Notes: generated by a model not told the origin, from the letters alone. A DNA stretch of 64,000 nucleotides from Nemopilema nomurai (GCA_003864495.1 ML133490.1:3376-67375); one strand, 5' to 3'. Numbered from the stretch's first letter, positions 37,797-48,261 are shown. Program-made: numbers and translations.

Positions 37797-38073
37797 CTAG
37801 CAACAAGAACGAAAATAGAAAGACTGCATTTGTGGCTAAGGTTTGGGAGACCCCATTGGAGAAGAAGACAAAGAGGCTTTTTATCTGTACCAGGTAAGTC
37901 CTGTCTTCTCACTTCTTTATGTTGCAGTTTTGACACGGCAAAAAAGACATTCTACAATCCTGGATGAGATGTTGCGTACGAGGAGCAGTATAAAATGTGA
38001 ACGGCAACAGGGACGCATGCAATGTGCAAAGTTTGCAGATATTGAGCTTGCAAAAAGGAAATCGAGCTTTTAG

Positions 38074-40540
38074 AAGTTGTAACTTACAGGATTAGCCAAA
38101 AAGAATTTAATTGCACAGGGTTGTATGTTATAGCAATTTATGAAACTAGAATTTTGATGTAGTCAGCAACTAGTGGTTTTTTCAATGCTTCAAAACTTCA
38201 CGATTATTCTCTGATTTGATTACATTTTCAAGATATGAATGTCACCAATTTGTAGATCATTTATATTTTGAATTCTTAAGTCCCCACACAACACTTTCAA
38301 GTTTCAAAATCTGGTATTTGTAGTTTATTTGGTATCATTTTCGCAGGAAAATGTGTAGAATCACGAAGAGCTTCATACTATCTTTCGATGGCTTAGTCTA
38401 TCTGTAATCTTTTCTTTCCATCAGGATAAAACTCAATTAGTGTTTTTTCTAACCAATTTGTTTTAATTCTAGAAAATGTTCCTCACATGGTTGTGAACGG
38501 AAAACAGCCTGTGAAAATTGGCCAACGAAAGACAAGAGACAGAAATGAGAAATTCTGTTCATTAAACGAAGCAAAACACGATCCATGTACATGAATCAAA
38601 TTACAACCCTCTACCAATGTGCATACCTCATCCTGGTTTCAACCAAAAAGTAAGAAGTGTTGCTTTGTACTCATTCTATCCCCTTGGTGTCATAGTGCTT
38701 ACGGCGAAAATTGTGACTAGAATGCATTTTCTGAATGTACCATTCCATCGTCTTGATAAAAAGGTAGCGAAATATGCTTTTAGTTAAGCCAAATACCTGC
38801 GAGGAGAACTTGATGGCCTATGCGACGGGAACCTGATGATCGATGAGTCATTCCAATTAACGTTAAGTGTGGCAGTCACCTTGAAATCATAGTGAGAACT
38901 ATCTTTTAAACAGTAAAATTTATACTGAAATTTATTGTACCATCAACCTAGGCTTCATTGCTGATGTAAGAATGCTACCTGTATTTGCTCTTCTATTGAA
39001 ATATGCCTATAGCTTTGTGAATTATTTTCATAAAATGCGAAAACTAGACTTTCTTTCAACTGGCCTTTTATCAACTCTTTTCAATGCAACAAGCTCTTGT
39101 CAGATAAATATCCGTTGTACTCCATTTATAATTATGGTTAAGAGACATTTAGTAGATTCTTGTGATATGCATTATGATTCTGTCGGAGGAAAGTTCCACG
39201 CTTCAAGTACGTCTACGCTTCAAGTCAAAAGACTTCAATACTTTTCTTGAAAAACCATCTTGCATTACCTAACAGAAAAACCATCTCGTTTCTCGTATTG
39301 TGAGACTTTCAGTTAAAAGGATGACTGACGAATGCTTAATTAGACACAAATTTATATTTGCTCTGAGTGGTCGTTATCACAGCCAGCCAATTCTAACAAG
39401 CAACATCTCTATCTTTAATTAATGATTTAACAGGACTTAGAAATTTAGTTTCAGTGAAAACGTAATTGGAATAGAAAACGAGGTATTTCTCTGAACTTTC
39501 TATTCTTGAGCTTAATTCGAATTCCGTGCCCAAACGATTATCCACTAAAGTCTCTCGCTTTTCCCATTTGATAAGGGCTACCATGGACTATGGGGCTACA
39601 AGGGACTTCAGCTAAGTGTGGGCTAAAGTATCTTATTCCTTTGTGAACAACAATACAAAGAAGATTTGGCCATCTTTTCGTGAAGTTTATTTTGCCAATC
39701 GCAGAATGATCTGTAAATTCCTGCTTTCCTTACCCTTTTGGAAGAAAATACATTACTTTTAACTTCACTGTCATTTCACTAGTTTTTAGCTCCGTATCAT
39801 ATTTAGCTTGTTAACTGAAAAAATATGCTGCCGTAAATCTGTCTGTTTTGGTCCAGACAAGAATCAATGTATAGATGCTCCGTTAATTGTTATGCTAAAT
39901 GTCCCTCTCGCAAATCACAAAGCTCAGATACGCTAGGAATCGTGTATCCTATTCATTTTGGTTCATTAGTTTGCGGATAAATATAAATACACAACATGAA
40001 GACTTTATAATGAAATTTCGATGTTATTCTAGATTTCCCAACAAGTGTCGTGCTTTGTTCAAACAAATGTGGAACTGTGGTCTCATGTGATTACAGAAAG
40101 GTGGTCACATCAAGGTGACCGCTATCATGGCTTCAAAAAACACAGTCCAGTTGCTCGATCTACTCCTTTTTAGAACAGTGATTGAAGTGGCGGTTTGTTT
40201 CAGCAAGAATTGGTACTCGAATGCATTCAATATAATGTGACAAGAATTTACTGTCTCGTGTGTAATTTATGCGGAGGCTTAGATCCGCCCCTGTTTTCCC
40301 TACCATCAATGAGGGTTCACTTTTCCTTCCAGTACTGATATACCGAAAAGGCAGCAACCGCAACTTTTTCAAAGCATTAACCGCTTCTCTTTCCTGAGTG
40401 TGCGGAAATTTGATTGAATAAACAGCAATTATTGAATAAAGGTATTTCACAAACACTCTATGATATCCATTTCAGTAGAAGGGCAAAAAACAATCAAATG
40501 TAAAAAAACTTGAGCTCAAGACGTTTTGTTCTCGATATAG
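38074..40540 (+). other. Duplicated AT-rich sequence without genes (unit 2)
   Basis: Nearly identical to 17734-20200. ORFs at 38972-39250, 39393-39584 and 40160-40456 differ in length or frame from their unit 1 counterparts through single-base indels, so they are not supported as genes. Confidence 0.45.
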
Positions 40541-41340
40541 ATTTTTGGTCTTTTCAGTCCATATTATTGCATAATATTTCTGGAAGATTATGGTTTGCAG
40601 AATGCAACATACAATATAATTTGCTACATAGTACACGAGAAATACCAAAAAGATGTGAATAAATGAAAAGATGTGAATAAATGAAAAGTTGTTTGTAGTT
40701 TGACAGACAGCATTCTAGTCCTAGTAAAGCGAGTATTGCATTAAAATGCCATCGTCACGCAAGCTATACTTTCCTTAAGATGGTGGTAAAACCGCCAAAG
40801 AAACGTTTGATTTCTGGCGTTGCTTCTTGACAAACATGGCATTCATGAAGGTCTCTTGACAGTGATGTGGCTGGACCATTTTGGTTGGGTGGCGTTTAGA
40901 AAAAAAGTGGCCAACTTTACTTTTCTGACCAACTTTTTCTCCACAGAAGGTTTCGAGATTTCGAGTACTGAAGACTAAACCCTACTACTCTAAAATGCTC
41001 GGGTACAGGTAGGAGATATGCTGGAAAATGAAGGAAAAGATTGGAACACTGGAATTGACGACAGCTCACATAGTGTAGTGGAATTGGGTGTTGAAACGCT
41101 CTAATCCTGACTAATATGATATAAATCTGTAATTTGGCACAGATGTTCTATTCTATGTTAGATATGACAAAAAAGCCCCATTAATTGGGAATTGGAAACC
41201 CCATATATGGGCGAGCCCCATAGTGGCCAACCGACAACAGGGAATCAAATCTTTTTTTCGCCAAAACTACATAACATGTACATCTTCTGAAAGGAAAATG
41301 CATTATGTACAACTTTTTTAAACATGTTTACCGTTAGTAA
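40541..41340. other. About 800 bp present in unit 2 only
   Basis: Unit 1 joins directly across this point with about 30 bp of unrelated sequence. It contains a direct repeat of ATGTGAATAAATGAAAAG at about 40654-40688. No gene is visible. Confidence 0.4.
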
Positions 41341-41803
41341 GTGAGTTCAATTAAAAGGTGGAATAAAGAAAAGGCCAGGCGAATATTGAAATGGCGCGCA
41401 GATAATTATGCAATAAATGGAGTGTGTGCCTTATGTAACGAAGGATTCGAGAAAGAGTCAGCGGTGAAGGTAAGGATGAAAGGACTGAAAACACAGACCC
41501 GAGTCAGTGAAGAAAGAGATTTTGCTGACTTGCAAAGGTACGTTTTATCAATTAGTGCTGGTGATACTATGTGATTAAATGTAATAAAGTTTGGAGCATT
41601 TTAAGTCGAAATGTATTTATGATAGACGTCCATAATAGACGCAGTGTTAACTTCTTCTTTAGCTACTTGAATAATCCCCTATTGGTACAGTCTTGGTTCA
41701 TTGTGACTGCAGAAGAAAGTTGGTTGACACAAGAAAGGCGTCTACAGCAGATCCTCCAAGAAAGAAGCTACAATCTCTGCCAAAAGTAATTGGAACACCT
41801 TGA
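41341..41803 (+). CDS. CxxC/HxCxC two-exon gene of a TE-linked family (unit 2)
   Basis: Exon 1 (up to 41560) reads CALCNEGFEKESAVKVRMKG and ends at GCTG|GTGATAC. A 130-bp intron ends TATTGGTACAG at 41690. Exon 2 (41691-41803) continues in frame with VLVHCDCRRKLVDTRKAS and TADPPRKKLQ to a stop. I know the layout, a CxxC pair with a conserved GL..S.ER stretch and then VHxxCRRxYxxxRK, from N-termini of long multi-exon cnidarian ORFs linked to mobile elements. The pair of CxC/CxxC motifs probably binds zinc. The true start is unresolved: no ATG in the exon 1 frame, and a stop precedes 41341, so an upstream exon is likely. The family's downstream domains are not seen. Unit 1 has a broken copy. Confidence 0.45.
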
Positions 41804-42977
41804 ACATTAAGTGATTTTTCAACCCCCGTTCTATTCCTGCGTCTCCTTTTAGGTTGCAACCCCTTCCCCCTAAAACATTGTTGGATCGTTAGGTGAAAGC
41901 CATAGCTATATGTAAATTCATCACTTGAGTTTGTAGAGTTATTTTCTTTTGCGCTACACAACATTGTTTGAGGGGCGAGGTGATTAAGCACGCTGCGCGA
42001 TGCGTAAATTAGAGCAAGTGTTCCAAGACTTTTGGCAGAGATTGGAGTATGTTTTCTCTGCTCCACAGTAGCTAAGCGCAAGGGTTCAATTCAGAACTAT
42101 GCCTTTATTGTCAATACTCATTTCTCGATGGGTGAGCAGAGTTGATGAAAGGGGTACATGCGCGTCTGCTCACATGCAATAATCTCATTTTTATATTATT
42201 TTTGTCGGGGTAAAGCCGTAATTCTACTACACTAACAAGCTCCAGGAGAGCAACATATTTTGCTAATTCTTTAAATTTTAAAGCAGACATTCGAAACATT
42301 TGAAAAATAATTTTGAATCGGACACTTTTTTTTATCGGAATAAGCAAGAGGTAGTCTCACCTTTACCGATTCCCTTAAAGTGCATATGACACGAAAAATT
42401 TTATTCGCTTAAACTATCAACTAAACATCGCTGGTAACGATGGTGAACTTCGATTTTTCATTTTCGCCTATTGTATTGCTTCCCCGCCAGTACACTATTT
42501 TAAGGCATATATAGTATTGGGGGCTCCAGACTCCTGCTTCTGATGGCCTTGACAGATACTAGAAGTTCCTGGTAACTGGACAATCTACTACATTAGGCAC
42601 TCCTTGCCTCACCAATGTCAATGTCAGCATTTTTGTACATTAAAACATCCCTGATGTTAATTTTTCAGTTAGTTTGATAACTTTCTAAAATAATTGCAAT
42701 ACATAATCAAACTAATTCAATATCTCCTGTAATGTTTAAAATATTTAATTAAAACTTTCTTTGGGGTACAGATGCAAAATTCAAGCGAGAAAATTGATTA
42801 ACAAAAACAAAACATGTGTACATATTTAATTATTTCTCTTTATTATTTTCATTTTATAGCTTTCACATTTCAAAGTTTATTGTTAGGTAAACGTGATTCA
42901 CAAGTATTTGTTAAAAACCAGTACGAAATATCCTCCACAGCTCATAAAAGGAACAAACATTGATGAGAGACCATCGA

Positions 42978-43155
42978 CTACTGAGGCGACAAGTTTATCC
43001 GATGTTGCATCCACTTCAACTGCAAAAGTAGAAACAGAAAGCCAGATAAGCGACTTCGTTCAACTTGAAGAGCCTGACCAAAAAGAGCGTGATTTTTGGA
43101 TTCAATGTACACCCGGTCCGTGATGCCCTCAAAAACAAGCTTCCGATACGCCGCA
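42978..43155 (-). CDS. Exon 2, second part, beyond the Gypsy insertion
   Basis: In frame with 48428-48514 once the retrotransposon and one target copy are ignored. It reads AAYRKLVFEGITDRVYIES and KNHALFGQALQVE, resembling the KLxFDGxIxRIxxxxxH..Y segment after the CC pair in P2X7-type domains. It then becomes hydrophobic (SGFLFLLLQLKW) and stops at 42978; a further splice donor before the stop is possible. The insertion presumably inactivates the gene in this copy. Confidence 0.5.
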
Positions 43156-43317
43156 TGTAATAAACCAAATATTGAGACGTAAAATGACTTCAAAATATAT
43201 TTATCTCCATCATAATCGTACATACAAAAAGACTGACTTACAACACGTGCTAACTGGAATAGAGGCTAGATATGATTTATGCACATATTTTAATACTATT
43301 GTCCACAGGGGATAACA
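43156..43317 (-). repeat. 3' LTR of the Gypsy element
   Basis: 162 bp, identical to the 5' LTR, flanked on its outer side by the target duplication CGCA (43152-43155). Confidence 0.95.
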
Positions 43318-43338
43318 CTATCCCCCTCCCCATCTCTC
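43318..43338 (-). other. Polypurine tract of the Gypsy element
   Basis: On the minus strand GATGGGGAGGGGGATAG runs directly into the 3' LTR. The pol stop codon (43342-43344) lies just upstream of it. Confidence 0.75.
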
Positions 43339-43341
43339 TTC

Positions 43342-45033
43342 CTATGTTAGTGAATGTGAACGAGTTCTGTTTGGTAGTATGTTTGCAATGTCTACTCTGC
43401 ACCAATTTCTGTTTATCATGTTGTTATTATCTTCTGGTTGTTCTCCGTGGTTCAAGTCCCCTGTATTCCCTCCTCCTCTTGTACCCTCGACGTGTACTCT
43501 ATCATCAATGAGATTTGTTGTCTTGGTATTGGTTAGGTCAGCAAAAATATCACAGGCTTTTTTCTTAGGAGGTTCCTTTGCAGGTAGGGGGTCGAAGGCT
43601 TTTTTGAGTAAGTGGATTGATCTTGGTGGTATATACTTCAGTTGATTGACATGAATAGTAGGACTGGCTTTGCCACTGGCGTCAACAAGCTTACAATTCA
43701 GATCTCCTATCAAGTGGGTGATTGTCCAAGGCCCCGACCACTTTGGTTGAAAACAACGTGAAATACCCCTTTTCTGAGGTGGGTTCCATAACATGACAGT
43801 ATCATTGATCTTATAATGATGTTGGGTAGTTTTCTTGTCGTACTGTTGTTTCATTCTTTCTCTGCTCTGGTTGAGGATACTGCGAACATTTGTAAAGGAG
43901 TTTTTAAGGCACGTACCGATGTCATTGGCAAAAGCTTGAGCCTGTTTCACATGGTGTGGAGCAGACTGTTGAATCTGTTGCTGTGGTGATTTATTAAACA
44001 GCAACGCAGTTGGTAAAGAAAGTTTAGCACCAAGAATAAGTTCAGCAGGTGTAACTTTAGTGCTATTATTAACACTTGAACGAATGGCGTAGACAGCTGA
44101 TTGCAAGAACGTGTCCCAGTTACGGCCATGTTGATCAATTTGTTTCTGCACACAGGACTTAACTAGTTTTACCATTGCCTCAGAAAGGCCATCACCTTGT
44201 GGGTGGAGACGCGAAGACTTGGATTTACCTATACCCAAGATTTTGGCGACTTCCCGCATAACAATGCCATGAACATTTGAGGCACCATCACTGTGCAAAC
44301 GTTGCATAATCCCATACCGACAGATCCATTGGTCGTGAATCGCTCTAGCAATAGTAGGTGCCGATATCTCTTTGAGGGGAACAACTTCAGGCCATTTTGT
44401 AAAGTGGTCGACCAGGATAAGAGCATACTTGAAACCATCTTGAGACGCAGGCAGAAAAGGTCCGGCTAGATCGTAGCAAACAAGTTCGAATCGTTCAGTA
44501 GACTGTATTGGCTGTAACTGATCTTTGTGGTATCCTTGAGGGGGTGGATTAAAAGAAGCACAAATCTTGCAACTTTTCACCCAGTTGATCACATCCTGTT
44601 TGGCATTGGGCCAGAAATAGTGTTCACAAAGGCGAGACCAAGTTCTGTCAACAGCAAAATGACCAGAGGATGGGTGGTCATGGCAAAGTTTCAGGACGGT
44701 TCCACGTAAATCGTCAGGTACTACAGTGCAGTTGTGCCACTGCAAAATGCCATCCTCAGATACAGAAAGTTTATTGCGATATGGTTTTAAGGAACCTAGA
44801 CGGCAGACATCAAAGTTTCGTTTATTAGAAGACATGTACTCGATTGCTGCTTGGATGTGTTGATCTTTTGTTTGGAAATCTCTGATTGCAGCCACTGTAA
44901 TATTAGGTTGTAATTCTTCCAGTGAGTTGACACTGTGCATACGACTGAGACAGTCGCTTATGGCGTTGTTCTTGGATGGAATGTGTTCTATTTTATAATT
45001 GAACTCTGAAAGTTGCAAAGCCCAATTCAGCAA
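43342..45033 (-). CDS. Gypsy integrase
   Basis: 563 codons, -1 relative to the RT frame, starting inside the end of RNase H. The HHCC domain has H120-x4-H125 and C155-x2-C158 (SCKICASF). The core has D188 (CYDLAGPF), D249 (LHSDGAS) and E285 (GLSEAM), with exactly 35 residues between the last two: an intact D,D35E triad in a variant SDGASN/DGLSE context. The C-terminal GPY/F-like module reads PKWSGPWTITHL. A chromodomain is not seen. Integrase would insert the cDNA into the host genome. The last 70 residues are polar and unfamiliar. Confidence 0.9.
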   Translation of the reverse strand: MLNWALQLSEFNYKIEHIPSKNNAISDCLSRMHSVNSLEELQPNITVAAIRDFQTKDQHIQAAIEYMSSNKRNFDVCRLGSLKPYRNKLSVSEDGILQWHNCTVVPDDLRGTVLKLCHDHPSSGHFAVDRTWSRLCEHYFWPNAKQDVINWVKSCKICASFNPPPQGYHKDQLQPIQSTERFELVCYDLAGPFLPASQDGFKYALILVDHFTKWPEVVPLKEISAPTIARAIHDQWICRYGIMQRLHSDGASNVHGIVMREVAKILGIGKSKSSRLHPQGDGLSEAMVKLVKSCVQKQIDQHGRNWDTFLQSAVYAIRSSVNNSTKVTPAELILGAKLSLPTALLFNKSPQQQIQQSAPHHVKQAQAFANDIGTCLKNSFTNVRSILNQSRERMKQQYDKKTTQHHYKINDTVMLWNPPQKRGISRCFQPKWSGPWTITHLIGDLNCKLVDASGKASPTIHVNQLKYIPPRSIHLLKKAFDPLPAKEPPKKKACDIFADLTNTKTTNLIDDRVHVEGTRGGGNTGDLNHGEQPEDNNNMINRNWCRVDIANILPNRTRSHSLT

Positions 45034-46904
45034 TTTTCTACTCTAGGGTTGCGTTTGGATTGCAGGAATGAAGTTACGCGATTATCAGTACGTAAGAGAA
45101 AGGGTTTACCAAGAAGGTAGTGACGAAATTTTTCGGTAGCAAAAATTATAGCATGCGCCTCTTTCTCTACAATGTTCCACCTTGATTCAGTTTCATTGAA
45201 CTTTCTGCTGGCGTAGGCGACGATGTATGTTTTGCCATCACTTGTGTTATGGGCTTTAAGACATGCACCTTCACCTCTGTCTGATGCATCGACTTCTAGG
45301 ATGAAAGAGTCTGTACTTGTAGGGGCTCGTAAAACTGGTGCGGAAGAGAGAAGCTGCTTTAGTGCTTCAAAGGCTGCTTGAGCTTCAGGTGTCCAGACAA
45401 ACGTTGAAGTCGGTTTTGCAAGTTCGTGTAGAGGAGCAGCAACAACAGAGAAGTGGGGAACAAATCGATCACAAAATTGTGCCATGCCTAAAAATTCCTT
45501 CAAGGATTTGGCATTGGATGGCACTGGAAAATCGGTGATTGACTGAATGCGAGCTGGGTCAAGGCGAATGTGTCCCTTGTCAATGAAATGGCCTAAATAC
45601 GGCAAACTTGTCTGGAAAAATTTGCATTTCAAGGCGTTCAAAGTGAGACCAGACTGTCGAATTCTTGCTAAAACTCTGCGAACATTGGAGAGATGATCTG
45701 TGAAATCTAATCCTTTAATAACCACATCATCGTAGAAGGGTGGTAGAATACAGTCGCTTAAATCAGAAAATGTTTGTTCCATGGTTCGTTGGAACAAAGA
45801 AGAGGCCGGTTTGATACCTTGAGGCATAACGTTCCAGGTCCATTGACCAAAACCGTAACCAGGAGAAAAGGCAATGATCGGTTTGATTCTATCAGCACAC
45901 GGAATTTGGTGGTAGCCACTGTTGAAGTCGATTGAGCTGACATATTGAGAGCCGCGAACAGAGTCAAGACATTGTTGAAGGGATGGAGAAGGCCAACCTG
46001 AATCCTTGATGGCAGGGTTGAGAAAACGATAGTCAACTACAAGTCGAAAACGATCGGTAACATCACAGCTATTTGAAACATTCTTCTTGGCAACAAGGAC
46101 TGTAGCAGCACGATAAGGTGAATCAATATGTTCAATTAGGCCATGAGCTTTATAGTGTTGTAAAAGTTCCTTGACAATGGATTGTTGATGAAGTGGCACT
46201 CTGCGTAAAGGCATTGAAATGGGTGTCGAATGAGCCAAATCAAAGTCAAATTCTGTCACGTTGGTTTTGCCAATTTTGGTGTTTGATAAAGAGAAGACAT
46301 CAGAAAATTCCATCAGTAAATTCTTGGCTTGTTGAAACTGCGAGGGAGACAAGTGGGTCAACTGTGAAGTGAGAATCGTAATAGGATCGGAGGTTTGAGT
46401 AGAATTATCTGTGTCCTGAGTAGAGAGAAGATTAATTGTGTCTTTAGGAAGAACAGAGAATTCTTCAAAGTCATACGTCCCTAGGGCAACCTTGGTGCCC
46501 TTTTTTATGGTCTTTGCGACGGCAGAAGTATTAACAAGGACGGTGGGAACACATGAGTGTTGATGAGAAATCTTGTGTAAGTACGGAACAACCTTTACAT
46601 GTAGACGTTCTTCAAAGGGTGCATGTCCATCAATCAGTGCAGTCGGTTCTGAAACTGGGCGGAATGCATGAAGGGAGGGCCCATTAGCAACTGTCTTAAT
46701 AGTCAATGATTGTCCGGGTAGTATTGTGTACTTGTTCGGTGTTATGAAAGCAATGTTATCTTGAAGAGAAGGCTGAGAAGATACCAATACCATGGATTGA
46801 TCTAGATGAAGGAGTTTCTTGGAGTTGTCAATGCCCCATTTGGTAAATTTATTTAGAAAACTCAAACCGAGAATGCAAGAATAAGGCAATGCATCAATAA
46901 TCAT
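45027..46904 (-). CDS. pol: Gypsy reverse transcriptase and RNase H
   Basis: A 625-codon ORF. The protease end (ILGLSFLNKF) is at residues 10-20. RT spans about 225-450: catalytic D326 in SSIDFNSGYHQI, the WNVMPQGIKPAS block and the active-site FYDDV with D392 and D393. The connection has FLGMAQFCDRFVPHFS. RNase H (about 530-620) shows D539 (LEVDAS), E582 (EKEAHA) and D607 (RTDNR). It would copy element RNA into DNA and degrade the template. It stops early at RNPRVENC, where an A run is one base short; the next frame picks up with LLNWALQLSE. If the break is real rather than a sequencing error, this copy cannot make a full Pol. Confidence 0.9.
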   Translation of the reverse strand: MIIDALPYSCILGLSFLNKFTKWGIDNSKKLLHLDQSMVLVSSQPSLQDNIAFITPNKYTILPGQSLTIKTVANGPSLHAFRPVSEPTALIDGHAPFEERLHVKVVPYLHKISHQHSCVPTVLVNTSAVAKTIKKGTKVALGTYDFEEFSVLPKDTINLLSTQDTDNSTQTSDPITILTSQLTHLSPSQFQQAKNLLMEFSDVFSLSNTKIGKTNVTEFDFDLAHSTPISMPLRRVPLHQQSIVKELLQHYKAHGLIEHIDSPYRAATVLVAKKNVSNSCDVTDRFRLVVDYRFLNPAIKDSGWPSPSLQQCLDSVRGSQYVSSIDFNSGYHQIPCADRIKPIIAFSPGYGFGQWTWNVMPQGIKPASSLFQRTMEQTFSDLSDCILPPFYDDVVIKGLDFTDHLSNVRRVLARIRQSGLTLNALKCKFFQTSLPYLGHFIDKGHIRLDPARIQSITDFPVPSNAKSLKEFLGMAQFCDRFVPHFSVVAAPLHELAKPTSTFVWTPEAQAAFEALKQLLSSAPVLRAPTSTDSFILEVDASDRGEGACLKAHNTSDGKTYIVAYASRKFNETESRWNIVEKEAHAIIFATEKFRHYLLGKPFLLRTDNRVTSFLQSKRNPRVENC

Positions 46905-46939
46905 AAATTCAACAATGTGAGATGCAGCAGGATGCCCTA

Positions 46940-47245
46940 CTACAAGAGGGCTTTAATAACACCAAAGGGTTTCATTATTTGTCCATTTGCATCAAGCAAA
47001 CCTGGGCCAGTATAACCCTGTAATGGTAGGTTTTGCAAGTAAGGACTGCCAGTGAAACATCTTTTGGCAAGACAGCATACGGTGGCACCAGAATCAAGCA
47101 TCATTGGAATTTGCTGTCCATGTAATGTTCCTGTTAGCCAAAGCAAATTAGGTTCTCTCTGCAGAAAAGATTGTGATTCTTCTTTTTGGGGGGTCAATGA
47201 AGCATTGTCGGCTTTCCCAGTATGACCCTTTACTGGGGGCCCCAA
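46940..47245 (-). CDS. Gypsy protease (retropepsin)
   Basis: About 100 codons in the -1 frame relative to gag, entered by the slippery site; there is no ATG at its start. It has WLTGTLHGQQIPMMLDSGA followed by CCLAKRCF: the catalytic D-S-G triad of aspartic proteases with the usual upstream beta strands. It would cut the Gag-Pol polyprotein. The frame closes at a double TAG (46937-46942), whereas the retropepsin C-terminus (LVVGHPAASHIVEFMIID and the ILG motif) continues in the next frame. This looks like a one-base deletion just before the TAGs. Confidence 0.85.
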   Translation of the reverse strand: MGPPVKGHTGKADNASLTPQKEESQSFLQREPNLLWLTGTLHGQQIPMMLDSGATVCCLAKRCFTGSPYLQNLPLQGYTGPGLLDANGQIMKPFGVIKALL

Positions 47246-48225
47246 AAGTTTCCCGACTGTTGAGGAAGATTAGCTTGCTGCTTGTAAGCTAGGCAATCAC
47301 GTTGGATATGATTTAAGCCGTGGCAAAAATAGCACTGAATAGGTTGCCGTCCGTCTGGCCTTGCGTTTCGAGGCTGAAAATCCCTGCCAAAATTGCGTTG
47401 AAAACCATTGCGTGTTTGCCTACGGTTGCTCTGCGGGGCAGAAAAAACAGGGGCACCATGCTGATGTTGAAGTTGCTGTGAGGGCCTAAACGGAAGTTGA
47501 CGGTTGAGCGCATTGATTTGGTCTTGTTGTTCATCAAGCTTCCGCATTGTGAGTTGATTTTGTTGCTCAAATTTGGTGGACAAGGCGAGAATGGCGTCCA
47601 GTGTTGTATCAGATGGGTTTGCAGCAGTTAAAACAGCATCAGAAGGCCCAGTGACAATAGCACCGTTGATTGTCGCAGATGGTAAGGAAAGATGAACTGA
47701 TGCATCGCGGCAAGCCTTGAGCAAATCTTGATGGGTAATTTTGTCATCATACGGGTTGGTGCAAAAGATGAATATATTTCTGCGAAGTGTATCAGAAATC
47801 CCTTGTAAAAACTTGCGTTTCACCGCATGGTTTATAATGTCAGTTTTGGCTTTTGGATTGGCGGCTCTGAATAACTGTAAAAGGTGGGTCATGAATTCTT
47901 CTTCACTTTCATCGATCTTTTGAATGCAGCGTTCGAATGCAGTCATGTGAGCTTCGCGATCGGTTTCTGAATCGAAAACCGCGGCGAGTTGTTCCTTAAG
48001 CTCGCTGTATTTCTGGGGACTGCCTTTCTCATCTTCAAATTGATCCAAAATGGCTTTAGCACGGCCATCAACACAAAGCATTAGAATTTGGCCAACCACG
48101 AGGTCGTCAGATTTCTCGGCAATAACACAACATCTGTCGAAGTTACGAAGCCATTGGTGCAAATTTATGTCCCCGTCGCCGGTGAACTTCTCAAGTTTTG
48201 AAAAAATTATGTTAAAGGATGACAT
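47230..48225 (-). CDS. gag: Gypsy gag polyprotein
   Basis: 331 codons from ATG 48225, 37 bp after the 5' LTR. The N-terminal two thirds is a retrotransposon gag fold: LEKFTGDGDINLHQWLRNFD, then ILMLCVDGRAKAILDQF, FDSETDREAHMTAFERCIQK and RKFLQGISDTLRRNIF. A glutamine- and arginine-rich linker follows. One CCHC zinc knuckle (CX2CX4HX4C, CYFCHGLNHIQRDC, about residues 298-311) would bind element RNA during particle assembly. The frame is intact. It ends in GNFWGPQ at a TAA, 16 bases inside the protease frame, with a slippery site 16 bases upstream of the stop. Confidence 0.9.
   Translation of the reverse strand: MSSFNIIFSKLEKFTGDGDINLHQWLRNFDRCCVIAEKSDDLVVGQILMLCVDGRAKAILDQFEDEKGSPQKYSELKEQLAAVFDSETDREAHMTAFERCIQKIDESEEEFMTHLLQLFRAANPKAKTDIINHAVKRKFLQGISDTLRRNIFIFCTNPYDDKITHQDLLKACRDASVHLSLPSATINGAIVTGPSDAVLTAANPSDTTLDAILALSTKFEQQNQLTMRKLDEQQDQINALNRQLPFRPSQQLQHQHGAPVFSAPQSNRRQTRNGFQRNFGRDFQPRNARPDGRQPIQCYFCHGLNHIQRDCLAYKQQANLPQQSGNFWGPQ
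47248..47254 (-). promoter_or_regulatory. -1 ribosomal frameshift site between gag and protease
   Basis: G GGA AAC on the minus strand, in the gag frame as X XXY YYZ. A -1 slip re-pairs the tRNAs on GGG and AAA and moves reading into the protease frame, which is open from there. The same heptamer is used by several retroviruses. A GC-rich stretch (GGGGCCCCC) follows closely. Confidence 0.75.
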
Positions 48226-48246
48226 TGTAAATGATGTGGGTCAAAA

Positions 48247-48260
48247 CGCTCCTGTCACCA
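48247..48260 (-). other. Primer binding site of the Gypsy element
   Basis: TGGTGACAGGAGCG on the minus strand, one base after the 5' LTR. The TGG start pairs with a tRNA CCA end. The rest resembles leucine tRNA 3' ends from memory, but I cannot fix the isoacceptor. Confidence 0.6.
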
Positions 48261-48261
48261 G

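Larger units (their letters stand above)
21245..42378 (+). repeat. Segmental duplication unit 2
   Basis: Complete copy of the unit, bounded on the left by its direct junction with unit 1 and on the right by the TIR transposon at 42379. The empty junction sequence at 21235-21250 shows that units 2 and 3 were once contiguous. Relative to the others it has lost about 370 bp near 26760 and carries the Copia-like insertion at 31260-33973 plus extra sequence at about 34010-34565 and 40535-41340. Confidence 0.85.

Noticed and set aside
41698..42081. 127-codon minus-strand ORF present in both units (also 20570-20953)
   Set aside because: It overlaps exon 2 of the CxxC/HxCxC gene on the other strand, changes frame between copies near its C-terminus, and shows no domain. 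Conservation is explained by recent duplication.
42893..43123. 76-codon plus-strand ORF inside the TIR transposon
   Set aside because: It lies antisense to exon 2 of the P2X7-type gene, which has splice support and a recognisable motif; the plus ORF has neither.
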